Shown: positions 30,021 to 37,818 of the stretch, in pieces
How positions within the stretch are numbered: the first letter of the stretch is position 1
How the letters are laid out: each line of letters begins with the position of its first letter
Origin: Rhizobium sp. FKY42
Lineage (GTDB): Bacteria > Pseudomonadota > Alphaproteobacteria > Rhizobiales > Rhizobiaceae
NCBI RefSeq assembly: GCF_005222835.1
Contig: NZ_STGA01000004.1
Coordinates: 124,001-188,000, forward strand
Length of the DNA stretch: 64,000 nt
Direction: 5' to 3'
Position numbers and translations under genes: made by a program
Notes under the pieces: generated by a model
What the model saw: only the letters and a program-made list of their open reading frames with translations
The model's database searches: none
Told to the model about the DNA's origin: nothing

Positions 30021-31559
30021 ATGACGGCCCATATACTTGTTGTCGATGACGACCCGGTCCAGCGGCGCCTTCTGAAAAATGCGGTGGAGCGGCATGGACA
30101 TACAGCTCACCTGGCCGAGAACGGTCGCATTGCGATCGACCTCCTGAAGCGGAATCGGCGCCAGTTCAACGTCATCGTGCTCGATCTGATGATGCCGGAA
30201 ATGGATGGTCTTGGCTTCCTGCAAGCTGCGGCTGAAATCGATGTCGACGTGCCGGTCATTGTGCAAACGGGGCAGGGCGGCATCGAAACCGTGGTCCAGG
30301 CCATGCGGGCCGGTGCCTTTGATTTCGTCGTCAAGCCGGTTTCACCAGAGCGCATCGCGGCATCCATTTCCAATGCACTCAAGGTGGATACGCGTGAGGC
30401 CAAGGTCAAGGCGACCCGCAAGACCAAGGGAACCAGCGTCGGCTTCGGCGACATTGTGTCGGCAAGTCCGGACATGCTGCGCGTCATCGATCTTGCCCAT
30501 CGCGCGTCCCAATCCAACATTCCAGTCGTACTGGAAGGCGAATCCGGCGTCGGCAAGGAAATGATCGCGCGCGCCATACAGGCAAGCGGCGAGCGTGCGC
30601 ACAAGCCGTTCATTACTGTCAACTGCGGTGCCATTCCGGCCAATCTGGTTGAGAGCATTCTCTTCGGTCATGAGAAGGGGGCCTTCACCGGCGCAACCGA
30701 GCGGCACACGGGCAAATTTGTCGAAGCGGATGGCGGTACCCTGTTCCTCGATGAGATCGGCGAACTGCCGCTCGATGTGCAGGTCAAGCTTCTGCGCGCC
30801 GTGCAGCAGGGCGAGATCGAGACTGTTGGGGCCTCCAGGGTCCAGAAGGTCGATGTCCGGCTGATCTCCGCGACGAACAAGGATCTGATCGAAGAGGTGC
30901 GGGCAGGCCGGTTCCGCGAGGATCTCTACTATCGCCTCAATGTGTTCCCGATCACCATTCCCGCACTGCGCCGTCGCAAGGAGGATATTCCGCATCTGGC
31001 ACGGGTCTTCACGGAGCGGTTCTCTGCCGAGCAGAAGCTGCCGGCAACCCTGACGGTCGGTGCCAGCGCCATGGCGCTGCTGACTGCCTACGACTGGCCG
31101 GGCAATATTCGCCAGCTGGAGAACGCGATTTTCCGGGCCGTTGTCCTGGCAGAAGGACCAGAGCTGACGGACAAGGATTTCCCCCAGATTGCGGCGCAAA
31201 TCCCCGCCTATCAGAGCCCCGAACTTCTGGCGACCATCGTCGAACCGCAACCTCATGCCGACCAACAGGACGAACAGGCAGCGCTCTCCGACCTACTGCG
31301 CTCGGCACGGGCCGATCATAGTCGCGCCAACAGCCATCACCATGCGGCGAGCGACAATATCATCGTCAGTACGGACGACACCGGCGAGGTGCGCAAGCTG
31401 GCAGATGTCGAGGAAGAACTCATTCGTTTCGCGCTTAAATTCTATCGCGGCCAGATGAGCCAGGTGGCGCGGAAACTGGGTATCGGACGCTCGACCCTTT
31501 ATCGCAAGCTCAAGGATTACGGGATTGACCCCGACGACCCTTTGAAGGAGGCGGCGTGA
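30021..31559 (+). CDS. Sigma-54-dependent response regulator (NtrC-type), orphan
   Basis: 512 aa in three parts. A receiver domain (residues 1-120) has acidic residues at the VVDDDP turn, phospho-acceptor Asp55 in VLDLMMPEMDG and Lys105. An AAA+ domain (about 140-380) has Walker A GESGVGKE (173-180), the sigma-54-contacting loop GAFTGA (220-225) and the GGTLFLDEIGELP Walker B. A C-terminal Fis-type helix-turn-helix follows (about 465-505: MSQVARKLGIGRSTLYRKL). All residues needed for activating sigma-54 RNA polymerase seem present. No histidine kinase gene is adjacent, so its partner and targets are unknown. Ends with a hairpin. Confidence 0.93.
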   Translation: MTAHILVVDDDPVQRRLLKNAVERHGHTAHLAENGRIAIDLLKRNRRQFNVIVLDLMMPEMDGLGFLQAAAEIDVDVPVIVQTGQGGIETVVQAMRAGAFDFVVKPVSPERIAASISNALKVDTREAKVKATRKTKGTSVGFGDIVSASPDMLRVIDLAHRASQSNIPVVLEGESGVGKEMIARAIQASGERAHKPFITVNCGAIPANLVESILFGHEKGAFTGATERHTGKFVEADGGTLFLDEIGELPLDVQVKLLRAVQQGEIETVGASRVQKVDVRLISATNKDLIEEVRAGRFREDLYYRLNVFPITIPALRRRKEDIPHLARVFTERFSAEQKLPATLTVGASAMALLTAYDWPGNIRQLENAIFRAVVLAEGPELTDKDFPQIAAQIPAYQSPELLATIVEPQPHADQQDEQAALSDLLRSARADHSRANSHHHAASDNIIVSTDDTGEVRKLADVEEELIRFALKFYRGQMSQVARKLGIGRSTLYRKLKDYGIDPDDPLKEAA

Positions 31560-31603
31560 ACCCCGCGTCGCCTCCGACCTAGGCCCACATCATCACACTT
31601 TAG

Positions 31604-31632
31604 GGAGCGCCACGCTGGCGCTCTCTGATTCA
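31604..31632 (+). terminator. Hairpin after the sigma-54 activator gene
   Basis: GAGCGCCA (31605-31612) and TGGCGCTC (31616-31623) with a 3-nt loop, followed by TCTGATTC. The stem is good and the T-tract weak. The rest of the gap to 31808 shows nothing I recognise. Confidence 0.55.
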
Positions 31633-31807
31633 TTTGCGCGTTTACCTTCGGGTAAGGATAGATTGTTACGTTCCGTCAACCATTCAGTAGTCATTTGTTG
31701 ACCATGAAATAAAAGCTTGTGCATGTGTGGCAGATTTGCCATGGTGTCACCGCAATTCACGGTCATGTGAGGCAGCACCGGATGTTGTCTATCGGACGGG
31801 GAACGTT

Positions 31808-33739
31808 TTGCCGTATCAGAATGCAGATTCCACGCCTTCGGGTGACATCGGACGGCGAGCACTGAGCCGCTTTGCGGCTGTTGTGCTGAAAGCCGTAAAG
31901 ACGTCCGTGCTCGGTCTGGCAGTGGGTATTTCCCTGAATTTGTTACCGTTAGATCATGCTTACGCCAGTGAGACGCGAAGCCTGAAGCTGTATTTCGTGC
32001 ATACCGGTGAACGCGCCGTCATTACCTACAAGCGCAATGGCCGCTTTGATCCCAAGGGCTTGCAGGAACTGAACCGTTTTCTGAGAGACTGGCGTCGTAA
32101 CGAACCGACGCGCATGGATCCGCGTCTTTTCGATCTCGTCTGGGAAGTCTACCGCCGCGTTGGTGCTTCCGATTACATCCACGTTGTATCTGCCTATCGC
32201 TCTCCCAACACCAACGGCATGCTTCGTTCACGCACAAAAGGCGTGGCAAAGAACAGCCAGCACATGCTTGGCAAGGCGATGGATTTCTTCATTCCCGGAG
32301 TAAAGCTTTCGACCTTGCGCGAAACCGCCATGAAATTGCAGGTCGGTGGTGTTGGGTTTTACCCAAGCTCGGGTTCTCCTTTCGTGCATCTGGATGTCGG
32401 CGGTGTTCGCGCTTGGCCGCGCATGTCGCGTCAGGATCTCGTGCGTCTCTTTCCCAATGGCAATACGGTGCACCTTCCGGCAGACGGACAGCCTCTGCCC
32501 GGCTATGAGCAGGCGGTTGCCGATTACAAGCGGCGTGTGGCTGCCGACTCAATCCAGATTGCTGGCACCGCTGGCGGGGTAAGCTCTGGCTCGAGCGGCA
32601 AGTCCAAGAACCTCTTTGCAATGCTGTTTGGCGGCGGGGATGAAGAGGAGGATGCGGAAGAATCTGCTCCAACCATGGTTGCCCAGCGGCCTGCGCCAAC
32701 CCGTGCTGCTGCATCTGCCGCTTCGGAAGACGAAGAGGCGCCAGTTCGCGCACCGGTTGCCGTGGCAACTGCCACACCGCCCGCGCAGCCGCAGCAGGTT
32801 GCCATTGCCGCACCGGTTCCGTTGGCGCGCCCAGCATTCCGCCAGGAGCTGGAGCCCGGCAGCCTTGCGACAGCGCTCTATTCTCCGCAGCGCGACACGG
32901 CACAACAGGCGATCGCTGCCGCCATGCCGGCAAGCCCGGCCACGCCGCTTGCTCGCCCATCGCCTGAAAATGCCGGCTTTGCTGACCTCGCCAGCATGTC
33001 GGTTCCCGTGCCGACACTCCTTGGTTCACGTGGCCTGAAAGGTGATGCGCAAGGCGTAACAACTGCATCGCTTGGGCAGCCGGGAAGTGACGAATACATG
33101 CTGGCTTCAGTTCCTGTGCCAGCCCAGCGTCCGGCCATTGCCCAGGTTCGGGCTGAAACTGTGGCTGCCGCGACCGCGCCGCAGGAGACAGACAAGCAGG
33201 CGCTGACGCCTGACTTGATTGCTGAACTGGCACGGACCGCGGAAGAGCCGCAAAGCCCCGTCGTTCCGGCCCCGGCAGTTCCGGTTCCGGCAAAGCGCGA
33301 GCCCCAGCAGCAGGTTGCGCTGGCATCTCCCGCACCTGCGGATACCGGCGCCCGTGGCATGATCTTCAACGACGGTTTCGATCCGCCAAAGCCTTCCGCA
33401 GAACCGCCAGCACCGCATCCTGCCCGTGCGGCACAGCCCAAGCCGCCACGCCCGCAGGACATGCAGAACGTGCGTGCCGTGAAGGGTGGTGCGGTGACCA
33501 AGCTTGGCGGAACGCCAGCCACGCCTGACGCCAAGGTCTTGACCGGCGATATTCTGGCGAAATGGGCAAGCTCCAACAGCCGCCCGGATCCGAGTGCTTC
33601 CACGAAGGCGCCGCGCCTGATGACCCGCGTCTTCAGCACGGATTCCTCCAGTGCCTATAGCGGCGGCTTCCGACCGGTTTCGCAGGCGGTGGCTGTCGAT
33701 CCCAACCGCTTCAGCGATGCCAATCCCGTAAAGCCCTGA
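31808..33739 (+). CDS. DUF882/M15-like peptidase domain protein with long Ala/Pro tail
   Basis: TTG at 31808 is preferred (GGGGAACG upstream); an in-frame extension to 31727 exists. About 643 aa. An N-terminal hydrophobic segment (AVVLKAVKTSVLGLAVGISL) acts as signal peptide or anchor. The DUF882 domain (about residues 55-215) carries the zinc-ligand pattern of M15 carboxypeptidases: SQHMLGKAMDF (His, Asp) and FVHLDVGGVRAW (His). The remaining about 420 residues are low-complexity Ala/Pro/Gln with repeated VPVPAQRP- and APVPLARP-like phrases. Likely a periplasmic peptidoglycan-modifying enzyme whose tail spans or binds the envelope. Confidence 0.85.
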   Translation: MPYQNADSTPSGDIGRRALSRFAAVVLKAVKTSVLGLAVGISLNLLPLDHAYASETRSLKLYFVHTGERAVITYKRNGRFDPKGLQELNRFLRDWRRNEPTRMDPRLFDLVWEVYRRVGASDYIHVVSAYRSPNTNGMLRSRTKGVAKNSQHMLGKAMDFFIPGVKLSTLRETAMKLQVGGVGFYPSSGSPFVHLDVGGVRAWPRMSRQDLVRLFPNGNTVHLPADGQPLPGYEQAVADYKRRVAADSIQIAGTAGGVSSGSSGKSKNLFAMLFGGGDEEEDAEESAPTMVAQRPAPTRAAASAASEDEEAPVRAPVAVATATPPAQPQQVAIAAPVPLARPAFRQELEPGSLATALYSPQRDTAQQAIAAAMPASPATPLARPSPENAGFADLASMSVPVPTLLGSRGLKGDAQGVTTASLGQPGSDEYMLASVPVPAQRPAIAQVRAETVAAATAPQETDKQALTPDLIAELARTAEEPQSPVVPAPAVPVPAKREPQQQVALASPAPADTGARGMIFNDGFDPPKPSAEPPAPHPARAAQPKPPRPQDMQNVRAVKGGAVTKLGGTPATPDAKVLTGDILAKWASSNSRPDPSASTKAPRLMTRVFSTDSSSAYSGGFRPVSQAVAVDPNRFSDANPVKP

Positions 33740-33789
33740 GCGGCACCACGCGACGCTTCAGACTGCTGACAATCTGGTCTACCGGCCGC

Positions 33790-33824
33790 GACGTCATTCT
33801 CGGCCTTGTACCGAGAATCTGCTG
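33790..33824. repeat. Palindromic repeat, copy 1
   Basis: ATTCTCGG (33796-33803) and CCGAGAAT (33811-33818) around a 7-nt loop, preceded by CGTC. It resembles the short intergenic palindromes scattered through Agrobacterium/Rhizobium genomes. Copy 2 at 33957 has the same core in opposite orientation. Confidence 0.65.
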
Positions 33825-33836
33825 ACGCCCAATAGA

Positions 33837-33945
33837 ACTAAAGCGCGGCGCACCTTGTTGGATTCAACAGAGCCTCGCTTTCGATCTTTTCTTGCCGCAT
33901 GTGCGTTATCGTTCAATCGAGGACGATTGAACGCGACATGCTGCA
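33837..33945. repeat. RIME-like intergenic mosaic element
   Basis: About 110 bases beginning AAAGCGCGGCGCACC and ending CGCGACATGCT. They include GGATTCAACAGAGCCTCGC and GCATGTGCGTTATCG. Near the end a perfect inverted repeat occurs: CGTTCAATCG (33910-33919) and CGATTGAACG (33924-33933). Size, borders and internal phrases fit my memory of the Rhizobium-specific intergenic mosaic element; identity is from recognition only. Confidence 0.6.
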
Positions 33946-33956
33946 AGCGGTTGTAA

Positions 33957-33984
33957 ATGCTCGGGACGATCCCGAGCATGACGG
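33957..33984. repeat. Palindromic repeat, copy 2
   Basis: ATGCTCGGGA (33957-33966) and TCCCGAGCAT (33970-33979), a perfect 10-bp stem with a 3-nt loop, followed by GACGG. Its reverse complement reads CGTCATGCTCGG, matching CGTCATTCTCGG of copy 1. The two therefore lie in inverted orientation around the RIME-like block. Confidence 0.7.
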
Positions 33985-34007
33985 AAAATAGCTGAAAGCC
34001 CTGTGTC

Positions 34008-34040
34008 AAAAAAAATACCCGCCGAAGGGTCTCGGCGGGT
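34008..34040 (-). terminator. Intrinsic terminator of gapR
   Basis: ACCCGCCGA (34017-34025) and TCGGCGGGT (34032-34040) form a 9-bp stem; on the minus strand ATTTTTTTT follows. It lies 30 nt after the gapR stop. Confidence 0.92.
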
Positions 34041-34070
34041 ACATCTTGTACGATGATTTTCAGTTGTTGA

Positions 34071-34340
34071 TCAGGCGGCTTCGTCCGCCGGGGCAATCAC
34101 CATGCCCAGAGCCTGCAGGTAGGTATCGAGAATGAGATCCTCTTCCATGCGCTCCTGCTCATCCTTCTTGCGAAGGGCGATGACCTTTTTCAGGATCTTG
34201 GTATCGAAGCCCATGGACTTGGCCTCGCCATACACATCCTTGATGTCGTCGGCGATGGTCTTCTTTTCTTCTTCCAGTCGTTCGATGCGCTCGACAAAGG
34301 CGCGGAGTTGGTCGCGGGCGACGCCATGAGCATCAGACAT
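34071..34340 (-). CDS. gapR: GapR-like nucleoid-associated protein (DUF2312)
   Basis: 89-aa, highly charged helical protein of the DUF2312 family. The sequence ([18 protein letters not shown], then [32 protein letters not shown]) matches the Caulobacter GapR family, which forms clamps on overtwisted AT-rich DNA and supports replication and topoisomerase action. The start is fixed by GGAGG-like purines (CAGGAGGCCCCG on the coding strand). It carries its own terminator. DUF1244 and an amidohydrolase lie upstream on the same strand, 176 nt away. Confidence 0.92.
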   Translation of the reverse strand: MSDAHGVARDQLRAFVERIERLEEEKKTIADDIKDVYGEAKSMGFDTKILKKVIALRKKDEQERMEEDLILDTYLQALGMVIAPADEAA

Positions 34341-34516
34341 CGGGGCCTCCTGTCATGTTGAGGATTTGGATCTGGCGAGCGTCCGTCCGGACACGCGCAT
34401 GCATCTGTTCGCAGGCAGCAGCAGGAGGATCATCATGACCGGCCCGACCGCTGTCGTCTTGGGTCGTCCAAGTGCCGCGAACTCATGGCAAGGTCAAGGC
34501 GTTTTCAAATGCCGCC

Positions 34517-34825
34517 TCACGATTTGTGCGGGCTGCTGCTCTCGAAGGCTGCCTTTTGTACATCGCTCGCCTCGGCCTGGTACTGCGCCTTCCACTCCTC
34601 GTAGGGCATGCCGTAGACCATCTCGCGCGATTGGTCCTTGGTAACGGGAAGGCCCGCTTCTTCGGCTGCCTCACGATACCAGTTGGAAAGACAGTTACGG
34701 CAAAAGCCTGCGAGGTTCATCAGGTCGATGTTCTGCACATCCGTCCGGTTGCGCAGGTGGGAGACAAGACGACGAAAGGCGGCTGCCTCAAGCTGTGTCT
34801 GTTGCTCTTGGGTCAGTTCGCTCAT
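34517..34825 (-). CDS. DUF1244 family protein
   Basis: 102-aa soluble protein of the DUF1244 family, conserved in proteobacteria, function unknown. Recognisable from AAAFRRLVSHLRNRTDVQN, the invariant NLAGFCRNCLSNWYREAAEE (two Cys) and YGMPYEEWKAQYQ. It follows the amidohydrolase gene by 12 nt, so they are co-transcribed. Confidence 0.9.
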   Translation of the reverse strand: MSELTQEQQTQLEAAAFRRLVSHLRNRTDVQNIDLMNLAGFCRNCLSNWYREAAEEAGLPVTKDQSREMVYGMPYEEWKAQYQAEASDVQKAAFESSSPHKS

Positions 34826-34837
34826 GATCGGGCTCCT

Positions 34838-35638
34838 TCAGGCTGCCGATGGATAAGGGCCGGTGCGCGAGGCGAAAATCTGGTATTCGTGCAACTCGGG
34901 TCGGTCGTTCAATGTTTCGAAAATCGGCGCCAACCGATCCGCCCAGGCCGCGATGCCGTTGTCGTCGCCGATCAGATCCTGCCGTACTTCCAGAAGTGCG
35001 TGCGGAATGCCGCGCATCATGCAATGGCGGTACATGGTGTCGTTCTTCAAGGCGCCATCGTAGGGTTCGTTGTCACCCACCAGAATGTCGCCCGCTTCCC
35101 GCAAGAGCTCGATCAGGGGATGGACGGCGCGATGATCGCTATCCCAGAGCACGGCCGCATGCCAGGGTCTGGGCGTTCCTTTCCAGGCTGGCGTGTAGGA
35201 ATGCAGGGATAGCACCAGAGGCGCCTTGCCTGCCTTGGCCGCGATCCTGGAGATCGCCTGATCAACCGTCTGGTGATAGGGCCGATGAAACCTGTTCAGC
35301 CGGTTGTCCCATTCCTCGTCGCTGATGGGGTAATTGCCGGGAATGATGGCGCCGTCGGAAATCTTCATGATCAGCGTCGGATCATCCTCGCCGCGGTTTG
35401 GATCGATCAGAAGGCGAGAGAAGCAGCACATGACAGCTGGAACGCCAAGTCGGGCCGAAAGCCGACGGGTCAGGCCTTCGATGCCGATATCATAGGCTAT
35501 GTGACGCTCAAATGCCGATGCATCGAGACCAAGCGAACCATAGCTGGCAGGAAGACGGTTCATGGCGTGATCTGCCAGCAGGATCATGCCTTTTGTATCG
35601 TCTCCTTCGATGATTTCATGCGATTCGAACTCTTGCAT
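34838..35638 (-). CDS. N-formylglutamate amidohydrolase family protein
   Basis: About 266 aa from ATG 35638 (MQEFESHEIIEGDD); the frame extends to 35728, but the extra residues look non-coding. Family motifs are ILLADHAMNRLPASYG, DIGIEGLTRRLSARLGVPAV, SRLLIDPNRGEDDPT and LSLHSYTP. Family members hydrolyse N-formylglutamate in histidine breakdown or act on N-formyl or acyl amino acids. No hut genes are nearby, so the substrate is open. In an operon with DUF1244. Confidence 0.87.
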   Translation of the reverse strand: MQEFESHEIIEGDDTKGMILLADHAMNRLPASYGSLGLDASAFERHIAYDIGIEGLTRRLSARLGVPAVMCCFSRLLIDPNRGEDDPTLIMKISDGAIIPGNYPISDEEWDNRLNRFHRPYHQTVDQAISRIAAKAGKAPLVLSLHSYTPAWKGTPRPWHAAVLWDSDHRAVHPLIELLREAGDILVGDNEPYDGALKNDTMYRHCMMRGIPHALLEVRQDLIGDDNGIAAWADRLAPIFETLNDRPELHEYQIFASRTGPYPSAA

Positions 35639-35829
35639 GTCGATGAAGTGCCAGCCTTGCTTATGTCCATTTTGTCTTTGATGGCATGTCAGACAATCGG
35701 GGCGCAAGCAGGAAAGCTGACAAGTCAACCGTGGCTTACAGTAATTTAATCGATTAGATTTTGTTGACTTTCCAACGCTCGCGGGCGAAGACAGTGCAGA
35801 TCATTTCTCATGGAGTCCCAGCGGAAGCC

Positions 35830-36297
35830 GTGTCGACAGTAAAATTCTCATCCATTCTTCTCAACCTGATGCCGGCAATCGCGCTGACATTGGTCGGCGC
35901 GCCGGTTCTTCTGGCCGCAGCACCTGCTCACGCGGATTTTCGTGTCTGCAATGGCACGCAAAACCTCGTCGGCGTGGCCATAGGCTATCGCGCCGCCGAA
36001 GGCTGGATTTCGGAAGGGTGGTGGCAGGTTCCGGCCTCCAGCTGCGCGACTCTCATCGAGGGTGAACTGCAATCCCGCTACTATTATCTCTACGCTGAAG
36101 ATGCCGCGCGTGGCGGGCGCTGGACCGGTGACGTGAACATGTGCGTTGCCGAAAACGAGTTCAAGATTACCGGCGTCGGTGATTGCTTCGCTCGCGGCTA
36201 TCAGCGCATGGGATTCAAGGAATATGACACGGGCCGTCAGGGAAGCTGGATGGTCCAGTTGTCTGATACGCCTGGTACGCAAGAAGGCCAGAACTGA
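35830..36297 (+). CDS. DUF1036 exported protein
   Basis: About 155 aa from GTG 35830 (GGAAG upstream); a TTG at 35761 would add 23 residues. An N-terminal signal peptide ends near PAHA-DFRVC. The mature DUF1036 domain follows: VCNGTQNLVGVAIGYR, GWISEGWWQVPASSC, YYYLYAED and a C-terminal Cys region. Function unknown; likely periplasmic with disulphides. Its stop overlaps the start of pyk (TGATG), an arrangement that suggests coupled translation with a glycolytic enzyme. Confidence 0.82.
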   Translation: MSTVKFSSILLNLMPAIALTLVGAPVLLAAAPAHADFRVCNGTQNLVGVAIGYRAAEGWISEGWWQVPASSCATLIEGELQSRYYYLYAEDAARGGRWTGDVNMCVAENEFKITGVGDCFARGYQRMGFKEYDTGRQGSWMVQLSDTPGTQEGQN

Positions 36298-37736
36298 TGA
36301 AGCGCAATCGCAAAGTAAAGATCCTCGCAACGCTGGGGCCTGCCTCCTCTGACGAGGCGATGATCGAGAAATTGCATCTGGCAGGCGCCGACCTTTTCCG
36401 CATCAACATGAGCCATGCCAGCCATGATGTGATGCGCACGCTGATCGAGCGGATTCGCTCGGTCGAAGCCCGAAACGGCCGCCCCATTGGCATTCTCGCC
36501 GACCTGCAGGGTCCCAAGCTGCGCGTCGGCAAGTTTGTAAATACGAAAGTGACCTTGGCTCCCGGCCAGACCTTCACGCTCGACAACAACGAAGCGCCGG
36601 GCGATGAGAACCGTGTTTTCCTGCCGCATCCGGAAATTCTGGAATCCGTGAAACCGGGTCATCGCCTGCTGATCGACGATGGCAAGCTGATGCTGAAGGC
36701 GGAAAAATGCGACGGCAAGAGCATTGTCTGTACGGTGGTGGCCGGAACCTCCATCTCTGACCGCAAGGGGGTCAGCCTGCCGGATACGCTGCTTGCGGTT
36801 GGCGTTCTGACCGACAAGGATCGTGCGGATCTCGATGCCGTTCTCGCAACCGACCAGGTGGATTGGGTCGCGCTTTCCTTCGTGCAGCGTCCCGAAGATC
36901 TGGCAGAAGTGCGCAAGATCTCCAAGGGCCGCGTCGGCCTGATGTCCAAGATCGAAAAGCCGCAGGCTATCGAGCGCATCGAGGAAATCATCGAGCTTTC
37001 TGACGCTCTGATGGTGGCTCGTGGCGATCTGGGCGTGGAAATGCCGCTGGAAACCGTTCCGGGCCTGCAGAAGCAGTTGACCCGCGCCTGCCGTCGCGCC
37101 GGCAAGCCGGTTGTCGTGGCCACGCAGATGCTGGAAAGCATGATCACGGCGCCGGTTCCGACCCGTGCGGAAGTATCGGACGTTGCGACGGCGGTGTTCG
37201 AAGGCGCAGACGCCATCATGCTGTCGGCGGAGTCCGCATCCGGTCAGTATCCCGTCGAGGCCGTATCAACCATGGCGTCGATTGCCAGCACGGTGGAGCA
37301 GGATCCCTACTATTCGAACATCATCTATGCGCAGCGTCCGTCGCCGGAAGCGACCGGAGCCGATGCGATTTCACTTGCGGCGCGCCAGATTGCCGAAACG
37401 CTCAAGCTTTCCGCCATCGTGACCTATACCTCGTCCGGTACAACGGGTTTGCGTGCTTCGCGTGAACGCCCGCAGGTTCCGATCATCGCGCTCTCGCCGG
37501 TCGTGCAGACGGCACGCCGTCTTTCCGTCTGCTGGGGCCTGCATTGCGTTGTGGCCGAAGAGCCAAGCGATCTGGATGATATGGTCAACAAGGCCTGCCG
37601 CATCGTGGCGAATGAAGGCTTCGGCAAGCCAGGTGACCGCATCATCATTTCCGCCGGTGTTCCGTTGGGTACGCCCGGCGCCACCAACATGCTGCGCATG
37701 GCCTATATTGGTCCGGATGGCCAGTCCGGCGTGTGA
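36297..37736 (+). CDS. pyk: Pyruvate kinase
   Basis: Phosphoenolpyruvate plus ADP to pyruvate plus ATP. 479 aa, normal length. ATLGPASSDEAMIEKLHLAG opens the barrel, GDLGVEMPLE and the active-site segment KPVVVATQMLESMI follow, and the C-terminal alpha/beta domain is complete. Starts on the TGATG overlap with DUF1036 and ends at a strong terminator. Confidence 0.97.
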   Translation: MKRNRKVKILATLGPASSDEAMIEKLHLAGADLFRINMSHASHDVMRTLIERIRSVEARNGRPIGILADLQGPKLRVGKFVNTKVTLAPGQTFTLDNNEAPGDENRVFLPHPEILESVKPGHRLLIDDGKLMLKAEKCDGKSIVCTVVAGTSISDRKGVSLPDTLLAVGVLTDKDRADLDAVLATDQVDWVALSFVQRPEDLAEVRKISKGRVGLMSKIEKPQAIERIEEIIELSDALMVARGDLGVEMPLETVPGLQKQLTRACRRAGKPVVVATQMLESMITAPVPTRAEVSDVATAVFEGADAIMLSAESASGQYPVEAVSTMASIASTVEQDPYYSNIIYAQRPSPEATGADAISLAARQIAETLKLSAIVTYTSSGTTGLRASRERPQVPIIALSPVVQTARRLSVCWGLHCVVAEEPSDLDDMVNKACRIVANEGFGKPGDRIIISAGVPLGTPGATNMLRMAYIGPDGQSGV

Positions 37737-37756
37737 GCCTCTACAATTATGATCGT

Positions 37757-37790
37757 AAAACGCCCGGCATTGTCCGGGCGTTTTCGTTTG
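37757..37790. terminator. Bidirectional terminator between pyk and the alpha/beta hydrolase gene
   Basis: AAAACGCCCGG (37757-37767) and CCGGGCGTTTT (37774-37784), a perfect 11-bp stem with a 6-nt loop. A/T-runs on both sides can serve both converging genes. Confidence 0.9.
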
Positions 37791-37818
37791 GAGTCAGGTG
37801 GCAATCGGAATCTGCGCT

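Larger units (their letters stand above)
33740..34070. other. Non-coding interval holding rhizobial-type intergenic repeats
   Basis: No credible gene. The interval holds two related palindromes, a RIME-like block between them, and the gapR terminator, each listed separately. It is the most repeat-rich intergenic region in the window. Confidence 0.8.

Noticed and set aside
32289..33335. 348-aa minus-strand frame opposite the DUF882 gene
   Set aside because: Low-complexity shadow of the Ala/Pro tail.
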